Shown: positions 1 through 10,942 of the stretch, in pieces
How positions within the stretch are numbered: the stretch's first letter is position 1
How the letters are laid out: the number at the start of each line of letters is the position of its first letter
Source: Neoscytalidium dimidiatum
Taxonomy: Eukaryota; Ascomycota; Dothideomycetes; Botryosphaeriales; Botryosphaeriaceae
Direction: 5' to 3'
DNA: 64,000 nt
NCBI GenBank assembly: GCA_037367355.1
Contig: CM074698.1
Span: forward strand, 310,001 to 374,000
Made by a program: the position numbers and the translations under genes
The notes under the pieces: generated by a model
Databases searched by the model: none
The model's input: only the letters and a program-made list of their open reading frames with translations
What the model was told of the DNA's origin: nothing

Positions 1-364
1 GAAAGAATGGCGACGTAACAAAAACGCTGCGAAGCAACCATCAAACAAAAAGAAAGTTGCAGCATATGTGCTCAGTCCAGCATGCAGAGAAAGCCGCTTA
101 ATGCGCGTCTGACATGAGCAGGAATAGCCAAGTGATCTGACACCGACAGGAGCAACATGCTTCCATCGACTCCTGCTGACTGCACCGCCGCAATCCTCCT
201 TGCGGTCATTGCAATGGAATGCCGATGGGAGTTTAGAAAGAAAAGGAAAAAAAAAAAAAGAAGGCATGGGACGTGGCTCAGGGTAAATCTCCGCGTGAAA
301 ACCACACACGCAATTGGTGCAACACCAACCACGAAGCTCTTCTCTGTAATCCGAAACAACTCAC

Positions 365-1128
365 CTTCGGCGGATTCTTCACGCCAGCTTCCTCAGCCTC
401 CTCCTGCGTGGTGACGACCTGCTCGACCTGCGCGCGCAGCAAGGCCCCTTAATGTCAGCCAGCCGCCTTTATTTTTCTATTGTTTCAGACATTCCAAAAA
501 AGAGCCTCAGGTTTCACGACGTTGGGGAAAAGCAAAAATAAGGTAAAAAGGATGAGACGAGAAGGAATTGGCGAGAAAAGAAGAGCCGAGAGGATCGACC
601 CCCCCATTGGCGCAACGCAACATATTCCCAAAGAGGAATTGTAAGAGGGTGCCACAAGCGCTTGCAACTAACGGCGCCGCCTGCATTTTAAGGTACTGGC
701 CATGGTTGGCGGGGCGGAGACGGCGCGAAATGCGCGAACGCGCGTTGGTGAGGAGGACGGTAACCTCAGGCAGCCGTCGTTGGCGTGACCGACGAAACGT
801 AGGAGAAACGCACGTGAAAGCGCCGCGGGGCGCCGCGGCAGCAAGAACGTAAAGGAAAACTACGGTACTGGGAGTGAGAGGAAAAGGGGCGGAGAAAGAA
901 AGTTCGTGAAGTGGGTTCGAATCATTCGAATGGACTCACCTCGCCTTCGTGTCGGCCACCTCTGATCCTCGTGTAGACGTGATCGCCTTCTTCGATGGGC
1001 TGACCTTCCTTGGAAGTGACCGCCTGCTGGTTCTTGTTGCTCTCGGCCATCGTCTCGAATCGCGCTCGGGACTCGTCGATCTTTCGGGCGAATTCTCGGT
1101 TGGCTCGTCTTGTGAAGTTGGTGATCAT
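365..1128 (-). CDS. HVA1/TUDOR-domain (DUF2945-like) small protein, 3' end outside the window
   Basis: Two exons are readable. Exon 1 covers 1128-940 and ends at a GTGAGT donor. Exon 2 covers 427-365, follows a CAG acceptor and ends at another GTGAGT. Joined in frame they give an N-terminal helix-like segment, then EEGDHVYTRIRGGRHEGEV, then a segment ending AGVKNPPK. The spaced Gly residues and charged ending resemble the hypervirulence-associated TUDOR family (Pfam Hva1_TUDOR), whose function is poorly known. The expected last exon is not visible in 1-364, so it probably lies beyond the left edge. An inner Met at 1050 (MAESNKNQ) is an alternative start. Intron 1 is about 512 nt, far longer than other introns in this window. 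The family call rests on a short motif and is moderate. Confidence 0.55.
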
Positions 1129-1887
1129 TCGGAGACAAAGAGATGACTCGTGTTGCCAATGTTTGTGCGCGAAATTGAGAATTGACGTGGAGTCTTTATT
1201 GTGGCTCGAAATGCGAGTGTGACTTCATCATTCGTGAACTGTTGTATCCGTGACGTATGCTCGACGACAGGGATGGGCTGGCAAGCATTGACATGTCGAC
1301 AAACACCGGTTGCGGCACAGCAACAACGCAAATGCAACCTCACCTCTTGCCATTGATCACCACGAAGTACAAAAGATGCTTTTCAGAGTGCGTACAACAT
1401 TTTTGAGAACGATTCTTTTCTTTTTTTAAATGACCCCGTTGTTGTGCCGGAGCAAAAGACTACAATATTTACAGCGAATGTATCAGCAAGGCCAGGCTTG
1501 CTGAAGGATGGGAAGAATGCTTGATATGCTCAGCGTCCAAATTATGTACGCAGGCAGGTCAGCATCGCCATTTGGTCATGGTGAATGCCTCGCATCCGAC
1601 AACAGCCCGCCGAAGAAGACAAAAAGCCAAGAAACGAAAACCACCTCGTTTGGGACCAATGATGCACCGTTTCCCCTTCCCAAGAGGACCCAATGGGTAA
1701 AAAGCCTTTTCACCCAAGAAACCTGGGTAGTCCAAAACCGTATGTTTGTATGTAAATGATTCGTAAATCGTCAATAAGCGCAGGACTCGCCGCGCTAGGT
1801 ATCCGAAGATGCCGTCGTCCAGGGGGAATAAATGGTCAAAGATGAACTGCTGGACGAGCTTGAACTTTTCGGCGTAGCAAGGGCCGC
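1129..1887. other. Intergenic region between HVA1-like and barwin-like genes
   Basis: This stretch should hold the 5' flank of the HVA1-like gene and the 3' flank of the barwin-like gene, both on the minus strand. I see only short open frames without family motifs, and a T-run near 1418-1427. No RNA gene or repeat was recognised. Confidence 0.5.
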
Positions 1888-2676
1888 TCAGTTGTCGTAC
1901 CACCACTTGGCGTTCTTGATGACACCAGCATCAGTCGAGCCCATGATCTTGGTGAAGAGAGTCGGAGTGATGTCCAAGCTGCCGTCAGAGGGGCAGCCAG
2001 GGCAAGTCTCGCCGATGAAGGCAGGGAAGGTCTTGCCATCCACCTCTATGGTGATCTTCTTGTTGCAGAGATCAGACTTCATGTTGCCAGAGGACAGGGC
2101 AACGACGTTGCTGTCATCGCTCCAGGTGGGACCACAGGAGCTGGCGCCGACGCTGGGGCTGTAGTAAGTAACCCTGGAGGGGCTGAAGACCTCTCCACCA
2201 GCAGGAGCAGACGAGCTGTCAGAGGAAGCAGTCTCAGCGGCGACCACAGCCGAAGAAGTCGAGGAGGAAGTGGTCTCAGGAGCAGGAGGGACGTAGGTCG
2301 AGGTGGGGGCCTCGGTGGTGGTGGGAGCGGGAGGAGGAGTGTAGGTGGAAGAAGGAGTCTCCGTGGTGGTTGGCGCCGGAGGAGTGTAGACCGAGGTGGA
2401 AGAGGGCACCTCGGTGGTAGTAGGGGCAGCCTCCGTCGTGGTAGGCTCCGGAGCAGGAGTGTACTCGGGCGTCTCCTCGGCGGTAGTGGTGGCAGCCGGG
2501 ACATCCTCAGGGTCAACCCACACGGTGGTGGTCTGGACGACGGTCTCAACAACTTCAGCGGTCTCGGTAACCCAGACGAGGTCACGCTTAGCCTTGTGAG
2601 CCTGCTGGTGGTGCTTGTGAGGAGCAGCGACGGCGAGGCCGAGGAGAGAGAGAGCAACGATTCCGGTGGTCTTCAT
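1888..2676 (-). CDS. Secreted barwin/expansin-like (RlpA-like double-psi beta-barrel) protein
   Basis: This is a single-exon gene of 262 aa. Residues 1-18 are a clear signal peptide ending LAVAAP, followed by a His/Lys-rich stretch and a KR dipeptide that could be a Kex2 site. Residues about 40-150 are a Thr/Pro/Ser-rich stalk with repeats of the form PTTTEAPTSTYVPP, probably O-mannosylated. The C-terminal ~110 residues form the domain, with RVTYYSP, GASSCGP, VALSS, CNKKITIEVDGK, CPGCPSDGSLDITP and a terminal KWWYDN. The paired cysteines and the GSLDITP-type motif are typical of the fungal RlpA-like/barwin family related to the Asp f 7 group and to cerato-platanin-adjacent expansin-like proteins. 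It probably acts outside the cell or at the wall. Catalysis is not expected. The start is fixed by the signal peptide. Confidence 0.88.
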   Translation of the reverse strand: MKTTGIVALSLLGLAVAAPHKHHQQAHKAKRDLVWVTETAEVVETVVQTTTVWVDPEDVPAATTTAEETPEYTPAPEPTTTEAAPTTTEVPSSTSVYTPPAPTTTETPSSTYTPPPAPTTTEAPTSTYVPPAPETTSSSTSSAVVAAETASSDSSSAPAGGEVFSPSRVTYYSPSVGASSCGPTWSDDSNVVALSSGNMKSDLCNKKITIEVDGKTFPAFIGETCPGCPSDGSLDITPTLFTKIMGSTDAGVIKNAKWWYDN

Positions 2677-5600
2677 TTTTGCGGTTTTGTTTTTGTTTGT
2701 TGTGCTGTAGAAGCAGTAGAGACAGATGACGTCTACGAGTACTGGTCTGCGTTCAGTTGGATGCCGTAGGGCTGTATAAACTGGCTAGCAGTTCTGATAT
2801 TGCACTCGAGCGAGGCTGTTGTTTTCTTGTCGGGAGCCGAGGGCTGCTGCTAGAGCGCCTGTAAAGGATAGTGGGGAGATACTGGATCTCGAAGGAGTGT
2901 CTGTTCAACGAAGGAACGAAGAGCTGGACGCAAACACAAAGCCTCGCCTGTTTAATGAGTGAAACGGAGTGAGGAGGACGGGGGTATTTGAAGGTTTGCG
3001 GAGGCGAGAGGGCGCCGGGGGCTTATGAGGGAGCTGAGCTAGCTACTGGTCAGGCCTCAGCAACGGCTTGCAGAGCTAGTGCAGCGCGGCCTGTCAGCCC
3101 GGCGGCGGCGGGATCGGACAAACAGCGCACGCGCCCCACCGGGAAGAGCTGGCCACGCTTCGTCAACGCACCGCTCTTTTCGCTGCACCCTCGTATCCGT
3201 CCACTCCAGTCCTCCTCTGCCGCAGTCCAGCCCTGCGCTCGGCCACGTCAGGCCCAAGCAGCGTCCAGCACGTCACCGAGCCTGTCAGCGCCCGCCGCCC
3301 GTCCGCCCGCTGCCTGTCCGTCCTGGCGCTTCCTCTGCACGCCTCCATGCTCCTCCTGCGCGTCGTGCCCGCCTCCGTCACGACTCGCGCCGCCGCTGTG
3401 TGCCTGACGGGGGGCCGCCGCTGCGCTTCGGGCCATCTGCAGTGCAGCAACGGCTGTGAGCTTACGCTGTTTCACGCCTTGCTGTTCCGGTGAGTCCTCT
3501 GCCGTGCGCTGCAGCCGCATGCCTGACTCGGCACGCCCAGCTCGGCCAAACGCGCGAGGCCTATAGGCGGGGACCCATGTGGAAGCGTGCGCCACAGGGG
3601 GGTGGATCGACGGATGCGCTCCGACTGTACCTGAAAATCCACGCTCGTCCAGGGATGGCTCGCTCCAAGGCCCGAGCCTGCGGTGTTCACCGAGACCTCT
3701 GTGCGCGGCACACTGCCCGTCCAAGTGGCTGAGTCCGCCGTATTTGGAGTATAGGTCGCGCTCTAAGACAGTGTCAATTTCACCGTCCGAGCCATCTACC
3801 AGCTCGATGTCCACGCCTGGGACCAGCCTCCGTGCCAATGCCTTCTCCGCCGGGTGACGGTGGTTGCGGTCATCGACCCGCAACGGCGTCGTGCCAGCCG
3901 TCCCACTTCTCCGCCTGGATGCTGGCTTCCAGACCGCGATGCCTGACTGTTGCAAGCGGCCATGTGTGAAGCGGGACCGTGCGACCCACCGCGGCAATGT
4001 CAGGCTGTGTGCCATTGGATGCGACGCTGGTGATGATGCCACCTCGGTCGACGAATCGCGCTGTGGGCTCGACTTGCAGCCCCCATTCGGAAGCCTGCCA
4101 CGCCCGCTTTGCTGCCTTCGGCCGCAGCCATGATTCTCGGCGCCTGCAGACCCGTGCGCGATTTGTCGAACAGGCTTGCATCAGCTCCTATGCAGTCGCC
4201 TTTTGCTCATGACGAGAGTGTGCAGCGGGAGATGAAGGCCTGTGGGTCTAATGCAGGCCGTCGAGCATCGTGAATGGCTGCCGGCCCGTCGCCCTATGAG
4301 ACTTTTCCATGGTTGTGTGCGGAACAGCAACCCGAGCGCCCAGTAAGGTTATCCGTTGGGTTATCGATACCCCACAACTTCCTCCCTCCGTCCTCTGGGC
4401 CTTTCTGGAACACGCTGATGTGCCTGGCTAGCATCCCATCTGTGGGTCGCGCTTGCCAAAACTTTCCTCGTGCCTGGGCTTACGTACGGGCATCCTTTGT
4501 TGAGCTGGCCGTCATGGATGCCGGCCGCCAACTTCCCGAACCCTCCGTCTCCGCCAAAACTCCCGCTTCTGGGCTCCGCTGTGGTTCACGCCGGGCTGAC
4601 CGGTCGGAGCAGTCGCCTGTATCAGATTCGTGCTAGGCGCCACGGGCGCTTTGGAGTAATCGCATGCGAGCACTCCAAAACTCTGCAAGCCACTATCCGC
4701 ACGTACGACTCCTCATTCACGTGCGGGGTTGCTGCAGAAAGATTTTCAAGACTCTGCAGAATGGTTGAGCAGCTGCATGCACCACATTCCAAATAAGGTT
4801 TGACAGCTTTCAGAGCCACGCAGCGTGCTGAGAATTCGCCAGTCCTCCCGCCGGAACGTTCCCTTGACTCGTCCGCTGTCTGCGTTGTGGTCCTGTTGTG
4901 TCCCACATTCTCCACCACCGGCGCTGTCGATCAAAGACGGCGGGAACTCGGCCGTTCCCCAGCAACCACCATACTGCGGGAATCGGCTGTTTCCCGTCCG
5001 GATGGCGTTTGCGTTGCGCGTCCTCGCCGAAGTTGCAACGAGCTACCAACAGGTCTAGAGCTGTGGACGTTTCGTGCCGGCTGATGGAAGGATCCCTTCG
5101 GGCGAACGGGGTTAATCATCCTCTGGACTGGGCTGGAAGTACTTTCGGACATGAACAAGGCCCGCTGAGAACCGGCCCTGCTTTGGTTACTCTGAAGGGC
5201 ATCGGTACGAATGAATCTTCCAAGCAGGACCTGCCATGGTCCCTCATGATCTTGGAGCCGCCGAGCATTTGGTGTTAGACCGTCAAGATCCCGGGTGGAG
5301 AATGCGTTTGTCCTCTTCTGCTCCTCATCACATGTGCGTACGTCGGCGCTTCTCGACGGGTGGAGGCTGGAGAACCTCGTTGCACGACATACCGACCTCC
5401 ATTCTCGTGAACCTCTAGACGCTTGGCCCGTTTCAAGTCTAACGACTTGCTTTTTTGATGCAAACGATCACGCGCTTCATCTTTGCAGGACGTCTTGAAT
5501 CTGGCCACTTTCACCCGATGCTGTCTGCAATCTAAGGCAAGGCTTCTTTGCTCTCTCCAATTGTCTTAGTTGTGAAGCTCTTCATTTGTTCAACAAGCTT

Positions 5601-6985
5601 ACGATGAGCCGACAGTCAGACCACAAAGGATTGCAGCCCAAAGTAATTCCTAGCCCCTACGGCGGGTTCGTGGGTTCTGTTGCCTAGCTCTGCGTGACTC
5701 CTCGCAGCCTGATATGCATTAATCGCACCGGACCTTCTTGGATGTCGAGAGGGGATACTCCACGTGGTGCCATGGAATGGAGGGGATACGCGCAGTTGAC
5801 CTCGAGGGAGGCAGTGTGGCCGCCGACAAAGTTGTCCACCTATAGCCGGAGAATTCAGGAAACGCTGTTCCTTCACGCAAAACGGCTGACAGCGACCACA
5901 CTAACTTGCTTTTCAGCTGGTGACAGTAGTTGCTTTTTCCACCTTCCCGTCCACCGGCTTCAGCACATCAGAGACTATTCTTGTAAGGCTTTCATTTGTT
6001 GATCCGAACTTCGTGACACTCCATCTCGATATCAGACATACTCCGTATGCTCTTGGAGCTTGAGCCAAGTTTCGAAAAACGAATGTAAGAGCATCTGGTC
6101 TTCAGAGGCCAGCAATGGTTGCTTCAAGCATGGTGGCTGTAGCAGTGCTCCCAAGTAACGTTTCCATGGAGTAGCCGAAGCCCTTTTTCCAGAGCGTCGA
6201 GGCTCACCAGGCGTGTCTCGAATACGGAACCATCCGGTGCATCAGAGCCTACCTGACGTAAGCAAGGAACGACTCGTGCATCCTTGTGTCCAAGAGCGGA
6301 AATGTGGCGAGGTGTGGCAGGGAGGAATCTTGTCTCGACGCCACCATCTGACAGGAGGAGAGGCTCAGCGACTATCATCAGCTGAGCTGATGCGCGCCAA
6401 AGCTCTTGTGCCTCTTCCTCAATTGCCGAAAATAAAATTTTCTTGTCAGTGTGGAAAGCCTCGACAGATATTCAAAAAAAAAAAAAAAGGTTCCAATATT
6501 GGCGGCCTGGAAGGCGAGGGCGGTGGTGACGAGCTGGGTCCCAGACGGAGAAACCGAGGTAGAGCCGCCGAAACCGGAAAGTCCGTCGCCCTTTGGCACC
6601 GCTGATATTTCCTGATCAGTTGTCCTCGGCGCTCAATGGGTTCCAACAAGTCGCCCTCTCGTTTCCTGCATCAGCTTTCATTCCTGACTCGAGAGTAGGT
6701 GGCGGCTGTTGACCGGTATCTCGCCGAGCTTTCCCCCTAGTGGATTATTGTGGTTCCTGCAAGGCTTTTTTTCTCCGCGGTGAATTGCTCGCCCGAGGGC
6801 TTGTGTTAGGAGCGGATCTTTCCGCAACGCCATCTAGGCTCGTGCGAGAGCTCTCTTCCTTTCTTTCATCTTCTGGCTTCTTGATGTTCCTCGAGAGTTC
6901 GCTTGACTTTCCTGGGCAGTTTCGATGCTTCAGCCAGTTTACCACCATGGCTTCTTCTTAATCCTTCTCAGCAACGTGATCTTCC
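2677..6985. other. 4.3-kb stretch with no recognisable protein gene
   Basis: From 3000 to about 4300 the DNA is GC-rich and open in several frames on both strands, the longest being 264 codons on the minus strand (4042-3248). None shows a family motif or convincing amino-acid composition, so I treat them as chance frames. From 4300 to 6985 the sequence is more mixed, with stops in all frames. A 17-bp perfect inverted repeat sits at 6376-6392 and an A-run at 6474-6488. It could hold promoter sequence for the barwin-like gene (nearest 2677-3000), degraded mobile DNA or untranslated RNA. I see no terminal repeats. Confidence 0.4.
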
Positions 6986-7104
6986 ACGTACGATCACAGG
7001 TTGCAGAAAGCAGGGCTTCCCGTTCGCTCAGCCGTACTTAAGCTGCAAACCGGTCAATTAGTACTCAAGTGGGTGACCATTGGGGAATCCTGACTGTTGT
7101 ACGT
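6986..7104 (+). rRNA. 5S ribosomal RNA gene (dispersed)
   Basis: The 119-nt segment starts ACGTACGATCACAGG and ends CTGTTGTACGT, so its first six bases (ACGTAC) pair perfectly with its last six (GTACGT) as helix I. Inside are the fungal 5S landmarks GCAGGGCTTCCCGT, CGCTCAGCCGTACTTAAGC, TTAGTACT (loop E region) and GTGGGTGACCA, followed by GGGGAATCCTG. T-runs at 7104-7107 and 7112-7115 fit RNA polymerase III termination. Transcription would depend on the internal control region. A single isolated copy, away from the 18S-5.8S-28S array, is the usual arrangement in many filamentous ascomycetes. Some loop positions differ from the consensus I know, so a slightly divergent or pseudogene copy is possible. 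Confidence 0.88.
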
Positions 7105-7804
7105 TTTCTACTTTTGGTCTCCCTTGGTGGAGGCAAGGGGCAACCGTTTTTTTTGTTAGCCGTTCCGATGTTCCTCCGGCACGCACAGCATCTCTGAACT
7201 TTCCACTTCAAGGTAGAGACGGCGTGAAAGGTGGTGCCTTCACGGAGAGGTTAACTTCCTAGGGGTTTTTTTTTTTTAGAAGATCATCGTGCTGGTCCAA
7301 TTCGGGGTCCAGGTCCAGGGTCCAAGTAAACTCCTCAAGTGGGATTTCGAATAACGGTCCGATGGAATGCTGTGTATCATCCGACTGTGGTTATTTGTGA
7401 TCCCCAGCTCTTTCTGAATTAATTCTCACGTATGCCTTCTTCCATTATCATCCCCCTTGATCCATTTCGCGATGCCCTGGCTCTTTCAATCTGCTCTCCT
7501 GTTTCTTTGATGAATTAAATGGGAGGGAAAACGGACGAAGGAAATGAAAAGAAAGCGAAATATAATTGAAAGCAGATCGAGAAAACATACAGAAGACCAC
7601 ACTCGTCGCGTATAATACATGCAGAATGGCTACTCACCTTACCAGCCCTTTTTCTTTATCTTTCTCTTTCTTTGCGATGCATTCAGCAGCAACGGTTCCT
7701 CCTACGCGCTGGTGCTTTGCACATGGACTTACTTGCTTCGTATCCCCTTCCTCTTTCTCTTGTTTCCTTTGCCTTTTTCCTTCCGGCCCCCCAAACATCC
7801 CGAA
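7105..7804. other. Region between 5S rRNA and the large cell-surface gene
   Basis: This is pyrimidine-rich sequence with a T-run at 7266-7277 and a TC/TTT-rich stretch around 7645-7790. It probably includes the 3' untranslated region of the minus-strand gene that ends at 7805. No gene is seen. Confidence 0.4.
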
Positions 7805-10800
7805 TCACGTAACCAAAGAGAAAACCAGGGGTATCACAGAAACCATTAAGAAAGCCCACAGGGCGTCATCACCATCGTAAAGCGCCGCCCTCGCCCCGCT
7901 ACTCGACGACGTCGAGGTAGCAGCCGCTGTGGCGCCACCATCACCCTCCGTCCTCGTCCGCGACGCAGACACGGCCGCAGTCGCTAAGGGATCATCATCA
8001 CCACCCCCACCCGCCGCCGTCAGGGACGAGGAAGGAGGAGAAGAAGACGAAGGAGCTGCAGAAGAACCAGCCACCGTTGTGGCACCCGCACCCGCAATAA
8101 CGCTCCCCACCACGCCCCCCAGGCCGCCAACGATCCACCCGCCCAGCCCCCCCGCGCTCCCCACGACCAACGCCCCGCCGCCGGCGCCCGGCGCAACGCT
8201 GATCACGCTGCCCCATAGCGTCGCCGCCGGGCCGCCGGCCGACAGCGTGGTTCCGTCGCCCAGCACGACGGTACCCGGCGCGATGGCGGATGCGGTGAAG
8301 GTCTTGCTGCCGTCGGCAAGCGTGAGGATGGCGCCGGTGGCTGTTGCTGCCGCCGCCGTACCGTCGGGAGGAGAAGACGAAGGAGCTGCAGAAGAACCAG
8401 CCACCGTTGTGGCACCCGCACCCTGCTGCGGCCACCACGCCGCCGACGCCAGCGATCCACCGCCCAGCCGCCGCCCGCGCTCCCCACGACCAGCACGCCG
8501 CCGGGCTCCGGCTCAACGCCGATCGCCCCGCTTAGCGTCGCCGCCGGAGCCCGCCGAGCCGACGACGCGCCGCGTTGCGATGGACGACCACGCCGGACGG
8601 GTTTGACGGATCTACGGCCACGATCGCGCCGCCAGCCGCTGCGATGGGCGTGGGTGGCCGCGTGGATGCGGGAGCGTGGAGCGGCGAGGTGATGCCGTCT
8701 ACGACGAGGCCGGGAGCAGGGCCGGAGACGGCGACGATGGTGTGAGAGGCGAGGAGGGTGGTTTGGCCGGGCGCGAGGGTCGCGGTTGTCCCGATCACGA
8801 CGCCGTTGTTGCCTCCCGCGTGGCTGCCCTGGGGATCGGCGGCGGGGGCTGCAGAGGCGAGGGCGGTGCCGACGGTTACGATGACTGGGACAAACGTCGG
8901 TGATTGGGGGTCGTTTTTGTTGCTGCTGCTGCTACTGTCGTCTCCGGAGCCGGCGGTCACGACGGTGGGGAGCGTATTGCTCGCGCCGTTTGCGGGGCCG
9001 GGGTCAGACTGTGGGTTCTGATTCTCGCCTCCTACTCCTCCGTTGACCGCCGCAGGATCATTCTGCCCTGCAGCTGCGGTCGTGGGTGCTGGGTCGGAGC
9101 CGGGATCCCCCGCTGTGGGTTGCGCGCCCCAGATGTTGGAAATCATGGAGCCCAGGTTATCCCAGGGGTCCGGGCCGTTGTCTCCCGATCCACCATCATC
9201 ACCCGGGTCAGATGGAGAAGAAGTCGGATCAGGCTTGCTGGTCGGGGCGCTAACACCGCCATGGTCGCTGGTAATGGTGCCGCCGGACGGAGGCGCAGCC
9301 GCGGTCGCGGTAGCAGTGGGCACGCTCGGCGCTGCAGCCGGCTTGGAAGACGTGGCGGGATCATCGGTCTGCTCTGCTGGCGCGGATGTTGCCGAAGTGG
9401 TGGCGTCCGGTGCGGAAGGTGGGACGAGAGCGCCGGCTGTGGTCAGTGGAATGGGCGGGTCGGTCACGTATTTGGCCCAGATGAAGTTCGTGCAGTTGGT
9501 GAAGACGGGGTTGAGCGGGGCGAGGAAGGATGGGTCGGTAGGAAGCGCCAGGTAGGGGTGATAGTCGTCGTCGAAGACTGAAGTTGAGATTTCCGTCAGC
9601 TATGGTGCTGGATGTGAACGGGAGAGAGGGGTCACGCACTGGTTGAGCAATTGTCGGGACGATTCCTGGTATATGGTTGGCACGCTTCCATGCCTTTGTA
9701 TGCGCTCATTGGGACCTGGTTAATTGTCAGTCAGTGCCGAAAACTCATGACAATACATTTATTAGGGGGTATGTGATGCTGAGACCAGTACTTACCGGAT
9801 AGTTCATGTCGTCCCAGTTCATCGACTTCGTCACACTACAGCAAGTGACGCGCAAATTAGCCATTTAATCCACAACTAATCCAGAACCTCCTCAAGCTGT
9901 AGTAAGGAAAAACTTACGGCCTCCAAGCACTCATACTAACCCAACTCACCGACTCGGACGGAAATGCCACCACCACATCCCGATACGTCGGGATACAAAA
10001 CGGCGCCATGTCGATATCGCTAAAACTCACATAAACCGACGGGCTTGTAAACGTCCACCCGCTCACGACCGCGGTGACCGGCCCGCTCGGCGCACTCGTC
10101 GGGGTAACCATGGCCCCCCTCCCGCCACCAGTCGCAGCCGGCGTGCACAGCACGGCAGCATCCTTGCTCGACGGCCAGTAAAACACGTCCACCCTGCCCG
10201 CATTCGCCCTGCACGACCCGCCCCTGGGCAAGATGCACCCCTCGTTCTGGAACCCGCCGACGCCCGTCTGCGCGCACAGGGGCAGCTTGCCGCCGCGCAG
10301 CTCCAGCTCGCACCCGCGCCAGTCGTACGTGCACGCCGGCGACGGCTCGACGCGCTCGTACAGCACGCTCGTCGAGACGATCGTCTGGACGCGCGTGAGG
10401 ACAGACGTCGTGGTCGTGCCGTACCCGCTGGCGCGGGGCACGCCGTCGCAGAGGGTCGAGGTGGCGATGTCCGTCGCGTTGGGGTACGCGCGGATGATGG
10501 TCGAGACGCTCCATTCCGAGAAGAGGGTGGTGAGGAGCGTGGAGGCGTACGTGGCGGACGGGTTGGTCGTCATGGACGCTGCAAAGGAGGAGGAGCGCGC
10601 GCTCCAGTCAGCGACGAGTGATTCGCAGGCCTGGTTGCGGGAAAGGGCGAGAGAGTCCGCATCGTCGAGGCTGGTGCCGTTGGTAGAGGGCGTGGGTGTT
10701 GCTGCTGGCGTTGTTGATGGCGATAGTGTCGATGTCGCGGCGGCAACGTGGTTGGAGGACGGGAAGGGTGTGGAGGGGGTGTTTGCGGCTACTTCGAATA

Positions 10801-10942
10801 AGGGAGCGGAAGAAGCTCTGAGCGTTGATGATGATGGTGGTAGTGCTCCGGTTGAGGTGTTGTTGATCGGGACTGCTACGGCGGATGCCAAACTAACCCA
10901 AACAGGAAGGGTTGTGAAGAAGAAGAACGGCCATGATGGCAT
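7805..10942 (-). CDS. Large secreted Ser/Thr/Ala/Gly-rich cell-surface protein, GPI-type C-terminus; frame interrupted near 8430-8570
   Basis: Four exon blocks are readable. Exon 1 (10942-9915) has a signal sequence at residues about 1-24, a Ser/Thr-rich region, and a Cys-containing domain with ACTYDWRGCELELRGG, CAQTGVGG and VDVFYWPS. It splices in frame to a 40-nt exon near 9790-9840 (VTKSMNWDDMNYP), then to VPMSAYKGMEACQPY, then to an exon starting FDDDYHPYLALP at about 9586. That exon stays open to 8532 through repeats such as TATLAPGQTTLLASHTI. The C-terminal block (stop at 7805) ends in a hydrophobic tail, as in GPI-anchored proteins. The frames of the last two blocks differ by one, so either an intron with a non-consensus donor or indels lie between about 8570 and 8430. 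I recognise the architecture as a surface-protein type common in Dothideomycetes. Its function is unknown. Confidence 0.7.
8042..8093. repeat. 52-bp perfect direct repeat, copy A (C-terminal side of the cell-surface gene)
   Basis: Bases 8042-8093 are identical to 8372-8423. The offset of 330 bp is exactly 110 codons. The repeat marks one edge of a longer tandem duplication inside the gene, which continues to about 8300 with lower similarity. In this copy the reading frame is intact. Confidence 0.9.
8372..8423. repeat. 52-bp perfect direct repeat, copy B
   Basis: This is the second copy of the 52-bp repeat found at 8042-8093. The DNA beyond it (8424-8570) aligns with 8094-8230 only through small insertions and deletions, a net 13-nt difference at the AGCGTCGCCGCCGG landmark. 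This breaks the frame relative to copy A. Confidence 0.9.

Noticed and set aside
906..930. GGGTTCGAATC resembling a tRNA B box
   Set aside because: No matching A box, acceptor stem or anticodon arm upstream. It lies at the intron border of the HVA1-like gene.
3248..4042. 264-codon minus-strand open frame in GC-rich DNA
   Set aside because: No domain, signal peptide or splice-supported extension. Several other frames on both strands are also open here, as expected from high GC.
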